Below, in pieces: positions 18,258 to 26,949 of a stretch of 64,000 nt of DNA. The notes beneath the pieces are model-generated. The model made no database searches. It worked only from the letters and a program-made list of their open reading frames with translations, and was not told the DNA's origin. Within the stretch, counting starts at the first letter, position 1. The number at the start of each line of letters is the position of its first letter. Made by a program: the position numbers and the translations under genes. The DNA comes from JACPFV01 sp035526825. Lineage in GTDB: Bacteria > Pseudomonadota > Gammaproteobacteria > Nevskiales > Nevskiaceae. Location of the stretch: assembly GCA_035526825.1 (NCBI GenBank), contig DATLBT010000132.1, positions 1-64,000 of the forward strand, written 5' to 3'.

Positions 18258-19387
18258 CCGGGCACGCCCTCGGTACCAGGGCGGAATCGGTAGATCTGGT
18301 ACGGCGCATGATCGCCGAACGTCCACGGCGGCTTGCCGATGATCTGGTGTAGCGCCGAGCAGGCGACGTAAAGCCAGCCGTCGGGACCCCACGAGAAGCC
18401 ATCAGGCCAGCGCAAGGTCTCGTCCTTGAGCAGCGTCTGCAGGGTCCGGTCGGGCCGTAGCACCATCACTGCCGAGTGCTCCGGATCCGACAGGTACAGG
18501 TTGCCGGCCCGGTCCATCGTGATGCCGTCCGACATGGTTTTCTCGGCCCAGGTCTCGACGCGACCGGCGAGCTCTGCCGGCGACAGTGCCTGGTTGCGCA
18601 GGTCGGCGGTGCGCGCGCGGTACATGTGCAGGCTCGTGACCGGCGCGAAATAGAGCCATTCACCGGCGGGGTCGAGCGCGATCGAGTCGACGCCGGGACG
18701 GATGCTGACCAGCCCGAATGCGACCATGCGCCGGCCCTGCACCACTGGCGTGAATTTTTCCGCGGTCACCGACGGATGGCCCTCGAGGACGCGCCGCGCG
18801 CGCTGCTGCGCCACGTCGTAAACGATCAGCGCGGGTGTCTGCGCGAAGAAGCTGGCCTCGGCGATGTAGACAAAGTTGCCGTCGGCCGAGACCTGGAAGT
18901 CGTTGAGGTGGGAGCCGAGTCCTGCGAGCTCGCGCGGAAACTCGTACTGGTGCGCAACCGCGCCGGTCGCGAGGTCGAACGCCATCAGCCGGCCCCGATG
19001 CAGCCCGTGCTCGCCGTTGTCGAGCGTCCACAGCCGGGCCTGGCGGTCGATGCGCAGCGAGATGACGTTGCGAAACCAGCGCGGGTCGGAGCCGCCGCCC
19101 TGGAACGCCTCGCTCGGCCAGGGGCGCGCCTCGCCTTGCACGATCTCGACGATCTTCAGTCGCGGCCGCGCCTCGGGATGCAGGCTCGCGAACACGCGGC
19201 CATCGGCCGACACCGCGATGTTGCCCGGCGGTGTCGGCAGGCTGGCGACCAGCTCGAGCGCCACCTTCTGGAGCTGCGGCTCGGCGGTGCGGTCCGGAAA
19301 ATCGGCCCCGCCGCCGTAGCGCACGCGCAGCGTGGCCACCGCGACCAGCAACAGCAGGCCAATGACACCGACGATGCGGACGATCAT
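18251..19387 (-). CDS. MRJP/L-dopachrome tautomerase-like propeller protein
   Basis: A 378-aa protein with one N-terminal hydrophobic segment (IVRIVGVIGLLLLVAVATL), a signal anchor or signal peptide, followed by a beta-propeller. Segments such as WFRNVISLRIDRQARLWTLD, SHLNDFQVSADGNFVYIAE and SDGITMDRAGNLYLSD match the major royal jelly protein/SMP-30-like group. A periplasmic sugar-lactone or aromatic substrate is possible, but no activity can be assigned. The ATG at 19387 overlaps the RNase T stop (ATGA), so the two genes are coupled. Confidence 0.75.
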   Translation of the reverse strand: MIVRIVGVIGLLLLVAVATLRVRYGGGADFPDRTAEPQLQKVALELVASLPTPPGNIAVSADGRVFASLHPEARPRLKIVEIVQGEARPWPSEAFQGGGSDPRWFRNVISLRIDRQARLWTLDNGEHGLHRGRLMAFDLATGAVAHQYEFPRELAGLGSHLNDFQVSADGNFVYIAEASFFAQTPALIVYDVAQQRARRVLEGHPSVTAEKFTPVVQGRRMVAFGLVSIRPGVDSIALDPAGEWLYFAPVTSLHMYRARTADLRNQALSPAELAGRVETWAEKTMSDGITMDRAGNLYLSDPEHSAVMVLRPDRTLQTLLKDETLRWPDGFSWGPDGWLYVACSALHQIIGKPPWTFGDHAPYQIYRFRPGTEGVPGH

Positions 19388-20076
19388 GTCGGGGCCGACG
19401 GCTCCGCCGGGTCGCCCGGCTCGACGGCGGCGGCGTCGCCGGACGGAACGAGTGCGGCGAATGACTCGTACACCGGCCGGATCCGGTTCAGCAGCAGGCA
19501 GAACAGGTCGGCGGTGCGCTCGGCGTCGTAGATCGCGGAGTGCGCTTCCTTGCCGTCGTAGCCGAGGCCGGCGACGTCGAGCGCGCGCTTGAGCACGGTC
19601 TGGCCCAGCACGGCGCCGCCGAGCGTCGCGGTGTCGAATACCGAGAACGGGTGGAACGGGTTGCGCTTGTAGCCGGCGCGCGCGCACGCGGCATTGATGA
19701 AGCCGAGGTCGAAGTGCGCGTTGTGGCCCACCAGCAGCGCCCGCGTGCAGCCGCGCTCCGACACGGCCTGGCGCACCGGCTTGAGCACCTTCTCGAGCGC
19801 CTCGCGCTCGGGCAGGGCCAGGCGCAACGGGTGGTCGACGATGATGCCGGTGATGTCCAGCGCGGCCTGCTCGATGTTCGCGCCCGGGAACGGCTGCACA
19901 TGCACCGCGTGGGTGGCACCGCGCACCAGTTGGCCGGAGGCATCGAGGTCGATCAGCACCACGGCGATCTCGAGCAGTGCGTCGGTCGCGGCATTGAAGC
20001 CGCCGCATTCCACGTCGACCACGGCAGGCAGGAAGCCGCGAAAGCGGCGCGCGATCGAGGGTGTGTCGTCAGTCAT
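19384..20076 (-). CDS. rnt: Ribonuclease T
   Basis: A 230-aa DEDDh 3'-5' exoribonuclease that trims tRNA CCA ends and matures the 3' ends of stable RNAs. The N-terminus FRGFLPAVVDVECGGFNAATDALLEIA closely follows the E. coli enzyme and includes the first D-x-E. The second Asp is in LVGHNAHFDLGFINAA, and HSAIYDAERTADLF supplies the catalytic His-Asp part. The ATG at 20076 is well placed. Confidence 0.93.
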   Translation of the reverse strand: MTDDTPSIARRFRGFLPAVVDVECGGFNAATDALLEIAVVLIDLDASGQLVRGATHAVHVQPFPGANIEQAALDITGIIVDHPLRLALPEREALEKVLKPVRQAVSERGCTRALLVGHNAHFDLGFINAACARAGYKRNPFHPFSVFDTATLGGAVLGQTVLKRALDVAGLGYDGKEAHSAIYDAERTADLFCLLLNRIRPVYESFAALVPSGDAAAVEPGDPAEPSAPT

Positions 20077-20094
20077 GGGGTGCGAACTGTACTA

Positions 20095-20124
20095 GGGGTT
20101 AGGGATTGGGGGTTAGGGATTGGG
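20095..20124. repeat. Short tandem repeat upstream of argG
   Basis: Two adjacent copies of a GGGTTAGGGATTGG unit lie in the 94-base gap between rnt and argG. They may interfere with, or form part of, the argG promoter. No clear arginine-repressor operator is visible. Confidence 0.5.
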
Positions 20125-20170
20125 GCAACCCCTTGCTAGAATTCGCGCCCCGCTCACCGCCCGCATTCCG

Positions 20171-21382
20171 ATGAAAAAAATCAAGAAAATCGCGCTCGCC
20201 TATTCGGGCGGCCTCGACACCTCGGTGATCCTCAAGTGGCTGCAGGACACCTACGGCTGCGAGGTGGTGACGTTCACCGCCGACATCGGCCAGGACGAAG
20301 ACCTGTCGTTCGTGCGCAAGAAGGCGCGCATGCTTGGCGTGAAGGAAATATTCGTCGACGACCTGCGCGAGGAATTCGTCCGCGATTTCGTCTTCCCGAT
20401 GTTTCGTGCCAATGCCATTTACGAGGGCGAATACCTGCTCGGCACCTCGATCGCGCGGCCGCTGATCGCCAAGCGCCAAGTCGAGATCGCGGTGAAGACG
20501 GGCTGCGACGCCATCGCGCATGGCGCCACCGGCAAGGGCAACGACCAGGTCCGCTTCGAGCTCGGCGCCTACGCGCTGAAGCCCGACATCAAGATCATTG
20601 CGCCGTGGCGCGAGTGGGACTTCACCTCGCGCGAGCAGATGCTCGCGTACGCGGCCAGGCACGGCATCCCGATCGAGAAGAAGAAGGGCGGCGGCTCACC
20701 GTACTCGATGGACGCCAACGCGCTGCACATCAGCTATGAAGGCGGCGGCCTCGAGGATCCCAATTGGGAGCCCGAGGAAGCGATGTGGCGCTGGACCGCC
20801 CAGCCCGAGAAGGCCCCGGCGAAGGCGGAGTACGTTGACATCGGCTACATCCGCGGCGACGCCGTGTCGGTCAACGGCCGCAAGCTCACGCCGTTCGGCG
20901 TGCTCGACGCGCTGAACGCGCTCGGCGCGAAGCACGGCATCGGCCGGCTCGACCTCGTCGAGAATCGCTACGTCGGCATGAAGTCACGGGGCTGCTACGA
21001 GACGCCGGGCGGCACCATCCTGCTGAAGGCGCATCGCGCCATCGAGTCGCTGACGCTCGATCGCGAGGTCGCGCACCTCAAGGATGAACTGATGCCGCGC
21101 TACGCCAAGCTGGTCTACACCGGCTACTGGTGGAGCCCCGAGCGCGAGTTGCTGCAGGTCGCGATCGACGAGTCCCAGAAGCACGTCAACGGCACGGTAC
21201 GCGTGAAGCTGTACAAGGGCGGCGTGAGCGTGGTTGGGCGCAAGAGCCCGGATTCCCTGTTCGACGCGCGCATCGCGACGTTCGAGGATGATCGCGGCGC
21301 GTACAACCAGAAGGATGCGGAAGGGTTCATCCGGCTGAATGCGCTTCGGCTGCGGACGGGCGCGAAGCGGGCTGGGCGCTAG
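20171..21382 (+). CDS. argG: Argininosuccinate synthase
   Basis: A 403-aa enzyme that joins citrulline and aspartate with ATP in arginine synthesis. The N-terminal PP-loop AYSGGLDTSV is intact, and GATGKGNDQVRFE and SPYSMDANALH are typical active-site segments. The ATG at 20171 gives the family start MKKIKKIALAYSGG; the frame extends upstream without conservation. argG stands alone here, without argH or other arg genes nearby. Confidence 0.96.
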   Translation: MKKIKKIALAYSGGLDTSVILKWLQDTYGCEVVTFTADIGQDEDLSFVRKKARMLGVKEIFVDDLREEFVRDFVFPMFRANAIYEGEYLLGTSIARPLIAKRQVEIAVKTGCDAIAHGATGKGNDQVRFELGAYALKPDIKIIAPWREWDFTSREQMLAYAARHGIPIEKKKGGGSPYSMDANALHISYEGGGLEDPNWEPEEAMWRWTAQPEKAPAKAEYVDIGYIRGDAVSVNGRKLTPFGVLDALNALGAKHGIGRLDLVENRYVGMKSRGCYETPGGTILLKAHRAIESLTLDREVAHLKDELMPRYAKLVYTGYWWSPERELLQVAIDESQKHVNGTVRVKLYKGGVSVVGRKSPDSLFDARIATFEDDRGAYNQKDAEGFIRLNALRLRTGAKRAGR

Positions 21383-21385
21383 GCC

Positions 21386-21871
21386 CTACAACCGCGAGGC
21401 GAAATCCCTGGCGCTTGCGGCGAAGACTTCGCGAATCAGTGGCTCGGCTTCGGCCGGGTCGCCGGTGGCCGGCAGCGGTACCAGCGTGTGCGTGGTGTAC
21501 AACACCTGGCCACCGCGCGCGTCGACCCACTGCAAGCGCACCTCGACATGGGCCTTGGCGCGGCGCTTGTCGCGCGTCGCGACCGGCGAGGCGCCGAACG
21601 CAAGGTAGACCTTGGCGCGAACCGCATTCGCTGAGCCCGAATCGACTTTCTTGCCCTTGTCGGCCAATGCGGCGCGCAATTCCTGCGCCAGCGCGTGACC
21701 GAGAGCGTCGTTGCGCGTCCACGCAGCGCGGCCGACCTCGCGCGAGGCCATTTCGGGCGCATCGATGCGGAACTCGGTGCTCGGCTTGGAAGGTGGCGCG
21801 GTAAGCACGACGTGCTTGATGTCGAGAGGGGTGGAGGCACATCCGGCCAGCAGCAGCGCCAGTGTCGTCAT
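21386..21871 (-). CDS. Small lipoprotein of unknown function
   Basis: A 161-aa predicted lipoprotein with signal MTTLALLLAGC (lipobox LAGC) and a compact alpha/beta body (EFRIDAPEMASREVG through VLYTTHTLVPLP). Function not recognised. The open frame continues 27 codons upstream, but that part translates a REP-like intergenic repeat (SFATLRMT), so the ATG at 21871 is chosen. It is convergent with argG, only a few bases away. Confidence 0.68.
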   Translation of the reverse strand: MTTLALLLAGCASTPLDIKHVVLTAPPSKPSTEFRIDAPEMASREVGRAAWTRNDALGHALAQELRAALADKGKKVDSGSANAVRAKVYLAFGASPVATRDKRRAKAHVEVRLQWVDARGGQVLYTTHTLVPLPATGDPAEAEPLIREVFAASARDFASRL

Positions 21872-21948
21872 CCTGAGCGTTGCGAAGGATCGCGTTCCAA
21901 GGGCGGTGCGCGCCGGTACGCGATTCCTCGCTTCGCTCGGAACGACAC
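21872..21948. repeat. REP-like repeat between SDR gene and lipoprotein gene
   Basis: The segment contains CTGAGCGTTGCGAAGGATCG on one side and CCTCGCTTCGCTCGGAACGAC on the other. This pattern is familiar from dispersed proteobacterial repeats whose translation gives FATLRMT and SEARNR peptides. Confidence 0.5.
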
Positions 21949-22716
21949 TCACTTCGGTGCCATCCGCAGCGCGCCATCCAGCCGCAAGGTTTCGCCGTTG
22001 ATCATCGGGTTTTCCACGATTGCCTGGACCAGTTGTGCGAATTCGGCCGGGCGACCGAGGCGCGAGGGGAACGGCACCGACTTGCCGAGTGACTCCTGCG
22101 CTTCCTTGGGCAGGGACGCCATCATCGGCGTTTCGAACAAGCCCGGCGCGATGGTGACGCAGCGAATGCCGAAGCGCGCCAGTTCGCGCGCGATCGGCAG
22201 CGTCATGCCGACCACGCCGGCCTTCGACGCCGCGTAGGCCGGCTGGCCGATCTGGCCCTCGTAGGCCGCGACCGAGGCGGTATTGATCAGCACGCCGCGT
22301 TCGCCCTCCGCGTTGGGTTCCTGCTTGCTCATCGCGTCGGCTGCGAGCCGCAACATGTTGAAGGTGCCAACGAGGTTGATCTGGATCACGCGCTCGAACG
22401 CCTGCAGCGGCTGCGGGCCTTCCTTGCCGAGCATCTTGCCCGGCGTGGCGATGCCGGCGCAGTTGATGGCGCCGTGCAGCGCGCCGAAAGCCTTCTGCGC
22501 TTCGGCGACCGCAGCCTTGCAGTCGTCCTCTTTCGTCACGTCGCAGTGCACGTAACGCGCATCCTTGCCGAGCTCGGCAACCAGCGCTGCGCCGGCCTTG
22601 TCGTTGAGGTCGGCCAGCACCACGCGGCCGCCGGCGCCAAGCAGCCGTTGCGCGGACGCCGCGCCGAGGCCGGAAGCACCACCGGTGACGATGAAGACGC
22701 TGTTCGAAACCTTCAC
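21949..22716 (-). CDS. SDR dehydrogenase, 3-hydroxyacyl-CoA dehydrogenase type 2-like
   Basis: A 255-aa short-chain dehydrogenase with NAD-binding TGGASGLG near the N-terminus, the INCAG structural motif, and a catalytic region INTASVAAYEGQIGQPAYAASKAG (Ser, then Tyr-x3-Lys). The pattern is close to human HSD17B10 and bacterial type 2 3-hydroxyacyl-CoA dehydrogenases, which oxidise 3-hydroxyacyl-CoA and in some cases steroid substrates. It begins with GTG in a GTGA overlap with the stop of the upstream DUF4399 gene. A beta-oxidation role is the best guess, consistent with the thiolase near the right edge. Confidence 0.88.
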   Translation of the reverse strand: MKVSNSVFIVTGGASGLGAASAQRLLGAGGRVVLADLNDKAGAALVAELGKDARYVHCDVTKEDDCKAAVAEAQKAFGALHGAINCAGIATPGKMLGKEGPQPLQAFERVIQINLVGTFNMLRLAADAMSKQEPNAEGERGVLINTASVAAYEGQIGQPAYAASKAGVVGMTLPIARELARFGIRCVTIAPGLFETPMMASLPKEAQESLGKSVPFPSRLGRPAEFAQLVQAIVENPMINGETLRLDGALRMAPK

Positions 22717-23216
22717 TTGACGGTGATCGTGATGACCTCGGATTGCACGGCCGGGTTGTGCGGCGCGTGCTTCCAGTCGCCGAGTACCAGCTGCAGGGTG
22801 TGCTTGCCGGGCTTCAGCGTCACCGTGGTCTCGGTCTGGCCGCCGCCGAAATGCACGACCTGCTCCGTCTGCGGCAGCGGGCCCGGCTCGACCTTGGGGC
22901 CGTCGATGAGCAAGTGATGATGGCCGGTGTTGTCTTTCTGCACGCCGGCGGGCGCAACGCCCATTCCGGCCAGGCCGAAAACGACCTTGACCGGGGCTTG
23001 CACTTCCGCGCCGTTCGCAGGCGAAACGAAATAAACCTTGGCGCCAGCGGGTGCAGGCGTGAAGTCCATGCCGACCTTGGCCATGGCCTGGGCCCCCGCG
23101 TTCTTGGTGGTGTTCGAGTTGAGGCCCTTCTTGAAATAGTCATTGGCGGTCTTGTCCTCGGCGATCGAGGGCAGCGAGAACACACACGCGGCGAGGGCAA
23201 TAGTCAGTTTTTTCAT
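22713..23216 (-). CDS. DUF4399 periplasmic protein
   Basis: A 167-aa exported protein with signal peptide MKKLTIALAACVFSLPSIA. The C-terminal part (VYFVSPANGAEVQAPVKVVFGL, then GHHHLLIDGP, then LVLGDWKHAPH) is the DUF4399 domain, which is His-rich at its centre. The domain has no assigned function; metal binding is possible from the histidines. GGAGT precedes the ATG, and the gene overlaps the SDR gene downstream in a GTGA arrangement. Confidence 0.82.
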   Translation of the reverse strand: MKKLTIALAACVFSLPSIAEDKTANDYFKKGLNSNTTKNAGAQAMAKVGMDFTPAPAGAKVYFVSPANGAEVQAPVKVVFGLAGMGVAPAGVQKDNTGHHHLLIDGPKVEPGPLPQTEQVVHFGGGQTETTVTLKPGKHTLQLVLGDWKHAPHNPAVQSEVITITVK

Positions 23217-23235
23217 GGCAACGACTCCGTCGAGG

Positions 23236-23907
23236 TCAGCGGCGAACCTCGCGCACGCCTGAGGGCGAGCCGAGGATCAGGAGATCGGCGGGGCGGCGGG
23301 CGAACAAACCCACGCACACCACGCCAACGATGAGGTTGATGGTTTGCTCGAGGCCCACCGGGTCGACGATGTCGAGCCCGTGCACGTCGAGGATCGGGTT
23401 GCCGTTGTCGGTGATGACCGATTTGCCGCCGGCTTCGCGCAGCACCGGCCGGCCGCCAAGGCGCACGATCTCGCGCGCGACATGGGCGCGAGCCATCGGG
23501 ATCACCTCGACCGGCAGCGGAAACTTGCCGAGCACGGACACGAGCTTCGACTCGTCGGCGATGCAGATGAACTGGCGGCTCGCGGCCGCGACGATCTTCT
23601 CGCGCGTCAGCGCCGCGCCACCGCCCTTGATCAGGTGCATGTGGCGCGTCGCTTCGTCGGCGCCGTCGACATAGATCGACAGGGTCCCGGCTTCGTTGAG
23701 GTCGACCACCGGGATGCCGATGGCCTTGAGTCGCGCCGTGCTGCCCTCGGAGCTCGATACCGCCGCCGGTATGTCGGCCTTGCGCGACGCGAGCAGGTCG
23801 ATGAAGTGATTCACGGTCGAGCCGGTGCCAACCCCGAGCGGTTCGCCCGGAACGATGAACCTGAGCGCCGCCTCGGCGGCTTTGCGTTTGGCGTCGTCCT
23901 GGTTCAT
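23236..23907 (-). CDS. rpiA: Ribose-5-phosphate isomerase A
   Basis: A 223-aa RpiA that interconverts ribose-5-phosphate and ribulose-5-phosphate. It shows the family phosphate loop GVGTGSTVNHFID, SSEGSTARLKAIG, DGADEATRHMHLIKGGGAALTREK with the catalytic Asp/Lys/Glu, and the C-terminal DVHGLDIVDP. The start overlaps the yggS stop as ATGA, so it is translationally coupled to yggS. Confidence 0.95.
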   Translation of the reverse strand: MNQDDAKRKAAEAALRFIVPGEPLGVGTGSTVNHFIDLLASRKADIPAAVSSSEGSTARLKAIGIPVVDLNEAGTLSIYVDGADEATRHMHLIKGGGAALTREKIVAAASRQFICIADESKLVSVLGKFPLPVEVIPMARAHVAREIVRLGGRPVLREAGGKSVITDNGNPILDVHGLDIVDPVGLEQTINLIVGVVCVGLFARRPADLLILGSPSGVREVRR

Positions 23908-24617
23908 GGGTCCTTGGTGGGGCTGCGCTGGCCAAAAATCGCGGTGCCGACGCGCACCAGCGTCGAGCCCTCGGCAATGGCGGCTTCCAGATCGTCAGAC
24001 ATGCCGGCCGAAAGTGTATCCAGTTCGAATCCCTCGCGCCGAAGGGAATCGAACAGTTCGCGCAGCGCGCGAAAGGGACTGTCCCCATTTTCGTCTTCCC
24101 GAAAATGGGGACTGTCCCTTTTAGTAACCGCCGCAGGAATAGCCATCAACCCACGCAGCCTCAGCCGTGGCAGCGCCACGATCGAGCGACACAGCCCCGC
24201 GGCATCACCCGACACCACGCCGGATTTTGTGGCCTCGCCGGAAATATTGACCTGCACACAAACATTCAGCGGGGCCATCCCGGCGGGCCGCTGCTCCGAC
24301 AGCCGTCGCGCGATCTTCTCGCGATCGAGTGAGTGGACCCAGGAGAAATGCGCGGCAACCTCGGCCGTCTTGTTGCCCTGCAGCGGCCCGATGAAGTGCC
24401 AGTCGGCCTGCGGCACGGCGGCGATCTTGCCCAGGGCCTCCTGCACATAGCTCTCACCGAAGGCGCGCTGGCCGGCGTCCATCGCCTCGCGCACCGCATC
24501 GACGCCGAAGGTCTTGCTCACCGCGAGCAGCTCGACACCGCCGACAGGCCTTCCCGACGCGGCGCACGCGGCTGCGATGCGGGCGTGCACTGTCGCAAGC
24601 GACCGGGCTATGGGCAC
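23904..24617 (-). CDS. yggS: PLP homeostasis protein YggS/PLPBP with internal repeat insertion
   Basis: A 237-aa pyridoxal-phosphate binding protein of the YggS/PROSC family, involved in vitamin B6 and amino-acid balance. Motifs: LLAVSKTFG with the PLP lysine, FGESYVQEA, WHFIGPLQGNKT, VNISGEATKSG and GMSDDLEAAIAEGSTLVRVGTAIFG. Between the conserved LRGLMAIP and the C-terminal helix the protein carries the extra peptide KRDSPHFREDENGDSPF, encoded by a palindromic element at 24072-24121 that keeps the frame open. The GTG at 24617 fits the family length. As in pseudomonads, it lies beside pilT, divergently. Confidence 0.92.
   Translation of the reverse strand: MPIARSLATVHARIAAACAASGRPVGGVELLAVSKTFGVDAVREAMDAGQRAFGESYVQEALGKIAAVPQADWHFIGPLQGNKTAEVAAHFSWVHSLDREKIARRLSEQRPAGMAPLNVCVQVNISGEATKSGVVSGDAAGLCRSIVALPRLRLRGLMAIPAAVTKRDSPHFREDENGDSPFRALRELFDSLRREGFELDTLSAGMSDDLEAAIAEGSTLVRVGTAIFGQRSPTKDP
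24072..24121. repeat. REP-like palindrome inside yggS
   Basis: Two 22-base arms (AAAGGGACTGTCCCCATTTT and its inverse, plus CG) are complementary at all but one position around a six-base spacer. The arms carry the GGGACTGTCCC core known from dispersed palindromes in several bacterial genomes. It is a coding insertion, read in frame. Confidence 0.85.
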
Positions 24618-24708
24618 GTTAATGCTCGGAAATGTTGCCGTGGGGCGGGAATACAATTATGGTCTGGCGGCGGGTAAGCCGACACAGGCGCTCATCGGGG
24701 GATTTTGC

Positions 24709-25749
24709 ATGGATATCGCGCAGTTGCTGACGTTCTCCTACAAGCAAGGAGCGTCCGACCTGCACCTGTCCGCGGGCGTCGAGCCGATGATTCGCGTCGA
24801 CGGCGACGTCAAGCGCATCAACCTGCCGCCGCTCGAGCACAAAGTCGTTCACGACATGATCTACGACATCATGAACGACAAGCAGCGCAAGGCCTGGGAC
24901 GAGTTCCTCGAGACCGATTTCTCCTTCGAGATCCCCGGTTTGGCGCGCTTCCGCGTCAACGCCTTCACCCACAACCGCGGCTCGGGCGGCGTGTTCCGCA
25001 CGATTCCGTCGAAGATCCTGTCGCTCGAAGACCTCAAGTGCCCGGGCATCTTCAAGGATATCGCCGGTTATCCGCGTGGCCTGGTGCTGGTGACCGGCCC
25101 TACCGGTTCGGGCAAGTCGACGACGCTGGCCGGCATCATCAACCACATCAACGAGAACGAAGCGGGCCACATCCTCACGGTCGAGGACCCGATCGAGTTC
25201 GTGCACACCTCCAAGAAGTGCCTGATCAACCAGCGCGAAGTGCACCGCGACACGCTCGGCTTCAACGAATCCCTGCGCAGCGCGCTGCGCGAAGACCCGG
25301 ACTGCATCCTGGTCGGCGAGATGCGCGACCTCGAGACCATCCGCCTGGCGATGACGGCCGCGGAAACCGGACACCTTGTGTTCGGCACGCTGCACACCAC
25401 TTCGGCCGCCAAGACCATCGACCGCGTCATCGACGTATTCCCCGCGGCGGAAAAGGAAATGATCCGCGCGATGCTGTCGGAATCGCTGCGGGCGGTGATC
25501 TCGCAGACGCTGCTCAAGAAAAAGGGCGGCGGGCGCGCGGCGGCGCACGAGATCATGATCGGAAACCCGGCCATCCGTAACCTGATCCGCGAGGCCAAGG
25601 TTGCGCAGATGTACTCGGCGATCCAGACCGGCCAGAAAGACGGCATGCAGACGCTCGACCAGTGCCTCAAGGACATGGTCAAGAAGGGCATCGTCGACAA
25701 GGAAGAAGCGCGCGGCAAGGCGGCGGATCCGAACAACTTCCAGGTCTGA
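24709..25749 (+). CDS. pilT: Type IV pilus retraction ATPase PilT
   Basis: A 346-aa hexameric AAA-like ATPase that powers pilus disassembly for twitching. Walker A is GPTGSGKSTT, the Asp box/Walker B lies in SALREDPDCILVGEMRD, and the PilT-specific C-terminal segment AIRNLIREAKVAQMYS is present. The ATG at 24709 has GGGGGA at good spacing and opens with the family N-terminus MDIAQLLTFSYKQGASDLH. It is divergent from yggS and followed by two PilU-type genes. A longer upstream frame is not conserved. Confidence 0.96.
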   Translation: MDIAQLLTFSYKQGASDLHLSAGVEPMIRVDGDVKRINLPPLEHKVVHDMIYDIMNDKQRKAWDEFLETDFSFEIPGLARFRVNAFTHNRGSGGVFRTIPSKILSLEDLKCPGIFKDIAGYPRGLVLVTGPTGSGKSTTLAGIINHINENEAGHILTVEDPIEFVHTSKKCLINQREVHRDTLGFNESLRSALREDPDCILVGEMRDLETIRLAMTAAETGHLVFGTLHTTSAAKTIDRVIDVFPAAEKEMIRAMLSESLRAVISQTLLKKKGGGRAAAHEIMIGNPAIRNLIREAKVAQMYSAIQTGQKDGMQTLDQCLKDMVKKGIVDKEEARGKAADPNNFQV

Positions 25750-25775
25750 TAGAGGCTTCGGAAGGGGAGACAACG

Positions 25776-26945
25776 ATGGAACGCGAACAAGCAATCAAGC
25801 TGGTCCAGCAACTGCTCACGCTGATGAAACAGAAGAACGGTTCGGACCTGTTCATCACCGCGGGGTTTCCCCCGGCGATCAAGGTCGATGGCCACATGAC
25901 CCCGGTCATGGACAAGCCGCTGATGGCCGAGGCCTCCGCCATGATCATGCGCGCGATCATGAGCGACCGGCAGGTCAAGGAATTCGAGAGCAGCAACGAG
26001 TGCAACTTCGCCATCGCGCCGCCGAACATCGGCCGCTTCCGCGTCAACGCGTTCGTGCAGCAGGGCAAGGTCGGCGGCGTGCTGCGCACCATCAACACCA
26101 CCATTCCGACGTTCGAGCAGCTGGGCTTGCCCGAGCAGCTCAAGAAGATCGTCATGGAAAAGCGCGGCCTGGTGCTGATGGTCGGCGGCACCGGCTCGGG
26201 CAAGAGCACCTCGCTGGCCGCGATGATCGGTTACCGCAACGAGAACACCAAGGGCCACATCATCACGATCGAAGATCCGATCGAGTACGTGCATCCGCAC
26301 AAGAATTGCATCGTCAACCAGCGCGAGGTCGGCACCGACACCTACAGCTGGGACGCCGCGCTGAAGAACACGCTGCGCCAGGCACCCGACGTGATCCTGA
26401 TCGGCGAGATCCGCACGCAGGAAGGCATGGAGTACGCGGTCAACTTCGCGGAAACCGGCCACTTGGTGCTCGCCACGCTGCACGCGAACAGCTCCAACCA
26501 GGCGCTCGACCGCATCATCAACTTCTTTCCCGAGGCCAAGCGCGAGCAGCTGCTGATGGACCTCTCGCTGAACCTCAAGTCGATCATCTCCCAGCGCCTG
26601 GTGCGCAAGGAAGGCGGCGGGCGTGTCGCCGCGATGGAGATCCTGCTGAACTCGCCGTTCATCGCCGACTTGATTTTCAAGGGCGAGGTGACCGGCATCA
26701 AGGAAGCGATGAAGGCCGGTGGCGAGCAGGGCATGATCACGTTCGACCAGTTCCTGTTCAACCTTTTCGAGGCCGGCCAGATTTCCTACGACGAGGCGAT
26801 CCGCAACGCCGACTCGCAGAACGAGGTTCGCCTCGAGATCAAGCTCAAGTCCAAGCGCGCGAAGCAGAATTTGATGGAAGACGATGCCGTCAAGAAGATG
26901 CAGATGAAGGAAGTCGAAAAGCCGCAGATGGGCGGCCGCCGCTGA
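25776..26945 (+). CDS. pilU: Type IV pilus retraction ATPase PilU
   Basis: A 389-aa PilT paralogue that acts as an accessory retraction motor with PilT. It has Walker A GGTGSGKSTS, HIITIEDPIEYVH, and the PilU-type C-terminal part (GMITFDQFLFNLFEAGQISYDEA). The ATG at 25776 follows GGAAGGGGAGA, 26 bases after the pilT stop. The order pilT-pilU matches Pseudomonas. Confidence 0.95.
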   Translation: MEREQAIKLVQQLLTLMKQKNGSDLFITAGFPPAIKVDGHMTPVMDKPLMAEASAMIMRAIMSDRQVKEFESSNECNFAIAPPNIGRFRVNAFVQQGKVGGVLRTINTTIPTFEQLGLPEQLKKIVMEKRGLVLMVGGTGSGKSTSLAAMIGYRNENTKGHIITIEDPIEYVHPHKNCIVNQREVGTDTYSWDAALKNTLRQAPDVILIGEIRTQEGMEYAVNFAETGHLVLATLHANSSNQALDRIINFFPEAKREQLLMDLSLNLKSIISQRLVRKEGGGRVAAMEILLNSPFIADLIFKGEVTGIKEAMKAGGEQGMITFDQFLFNLFEAGQISYDEAIRNADSQNEVRLEIKLKSKRAKQNLMEDDAVKKMQMKEVEKPQMGGRR

Positions 26946-26949
26946 AGCC

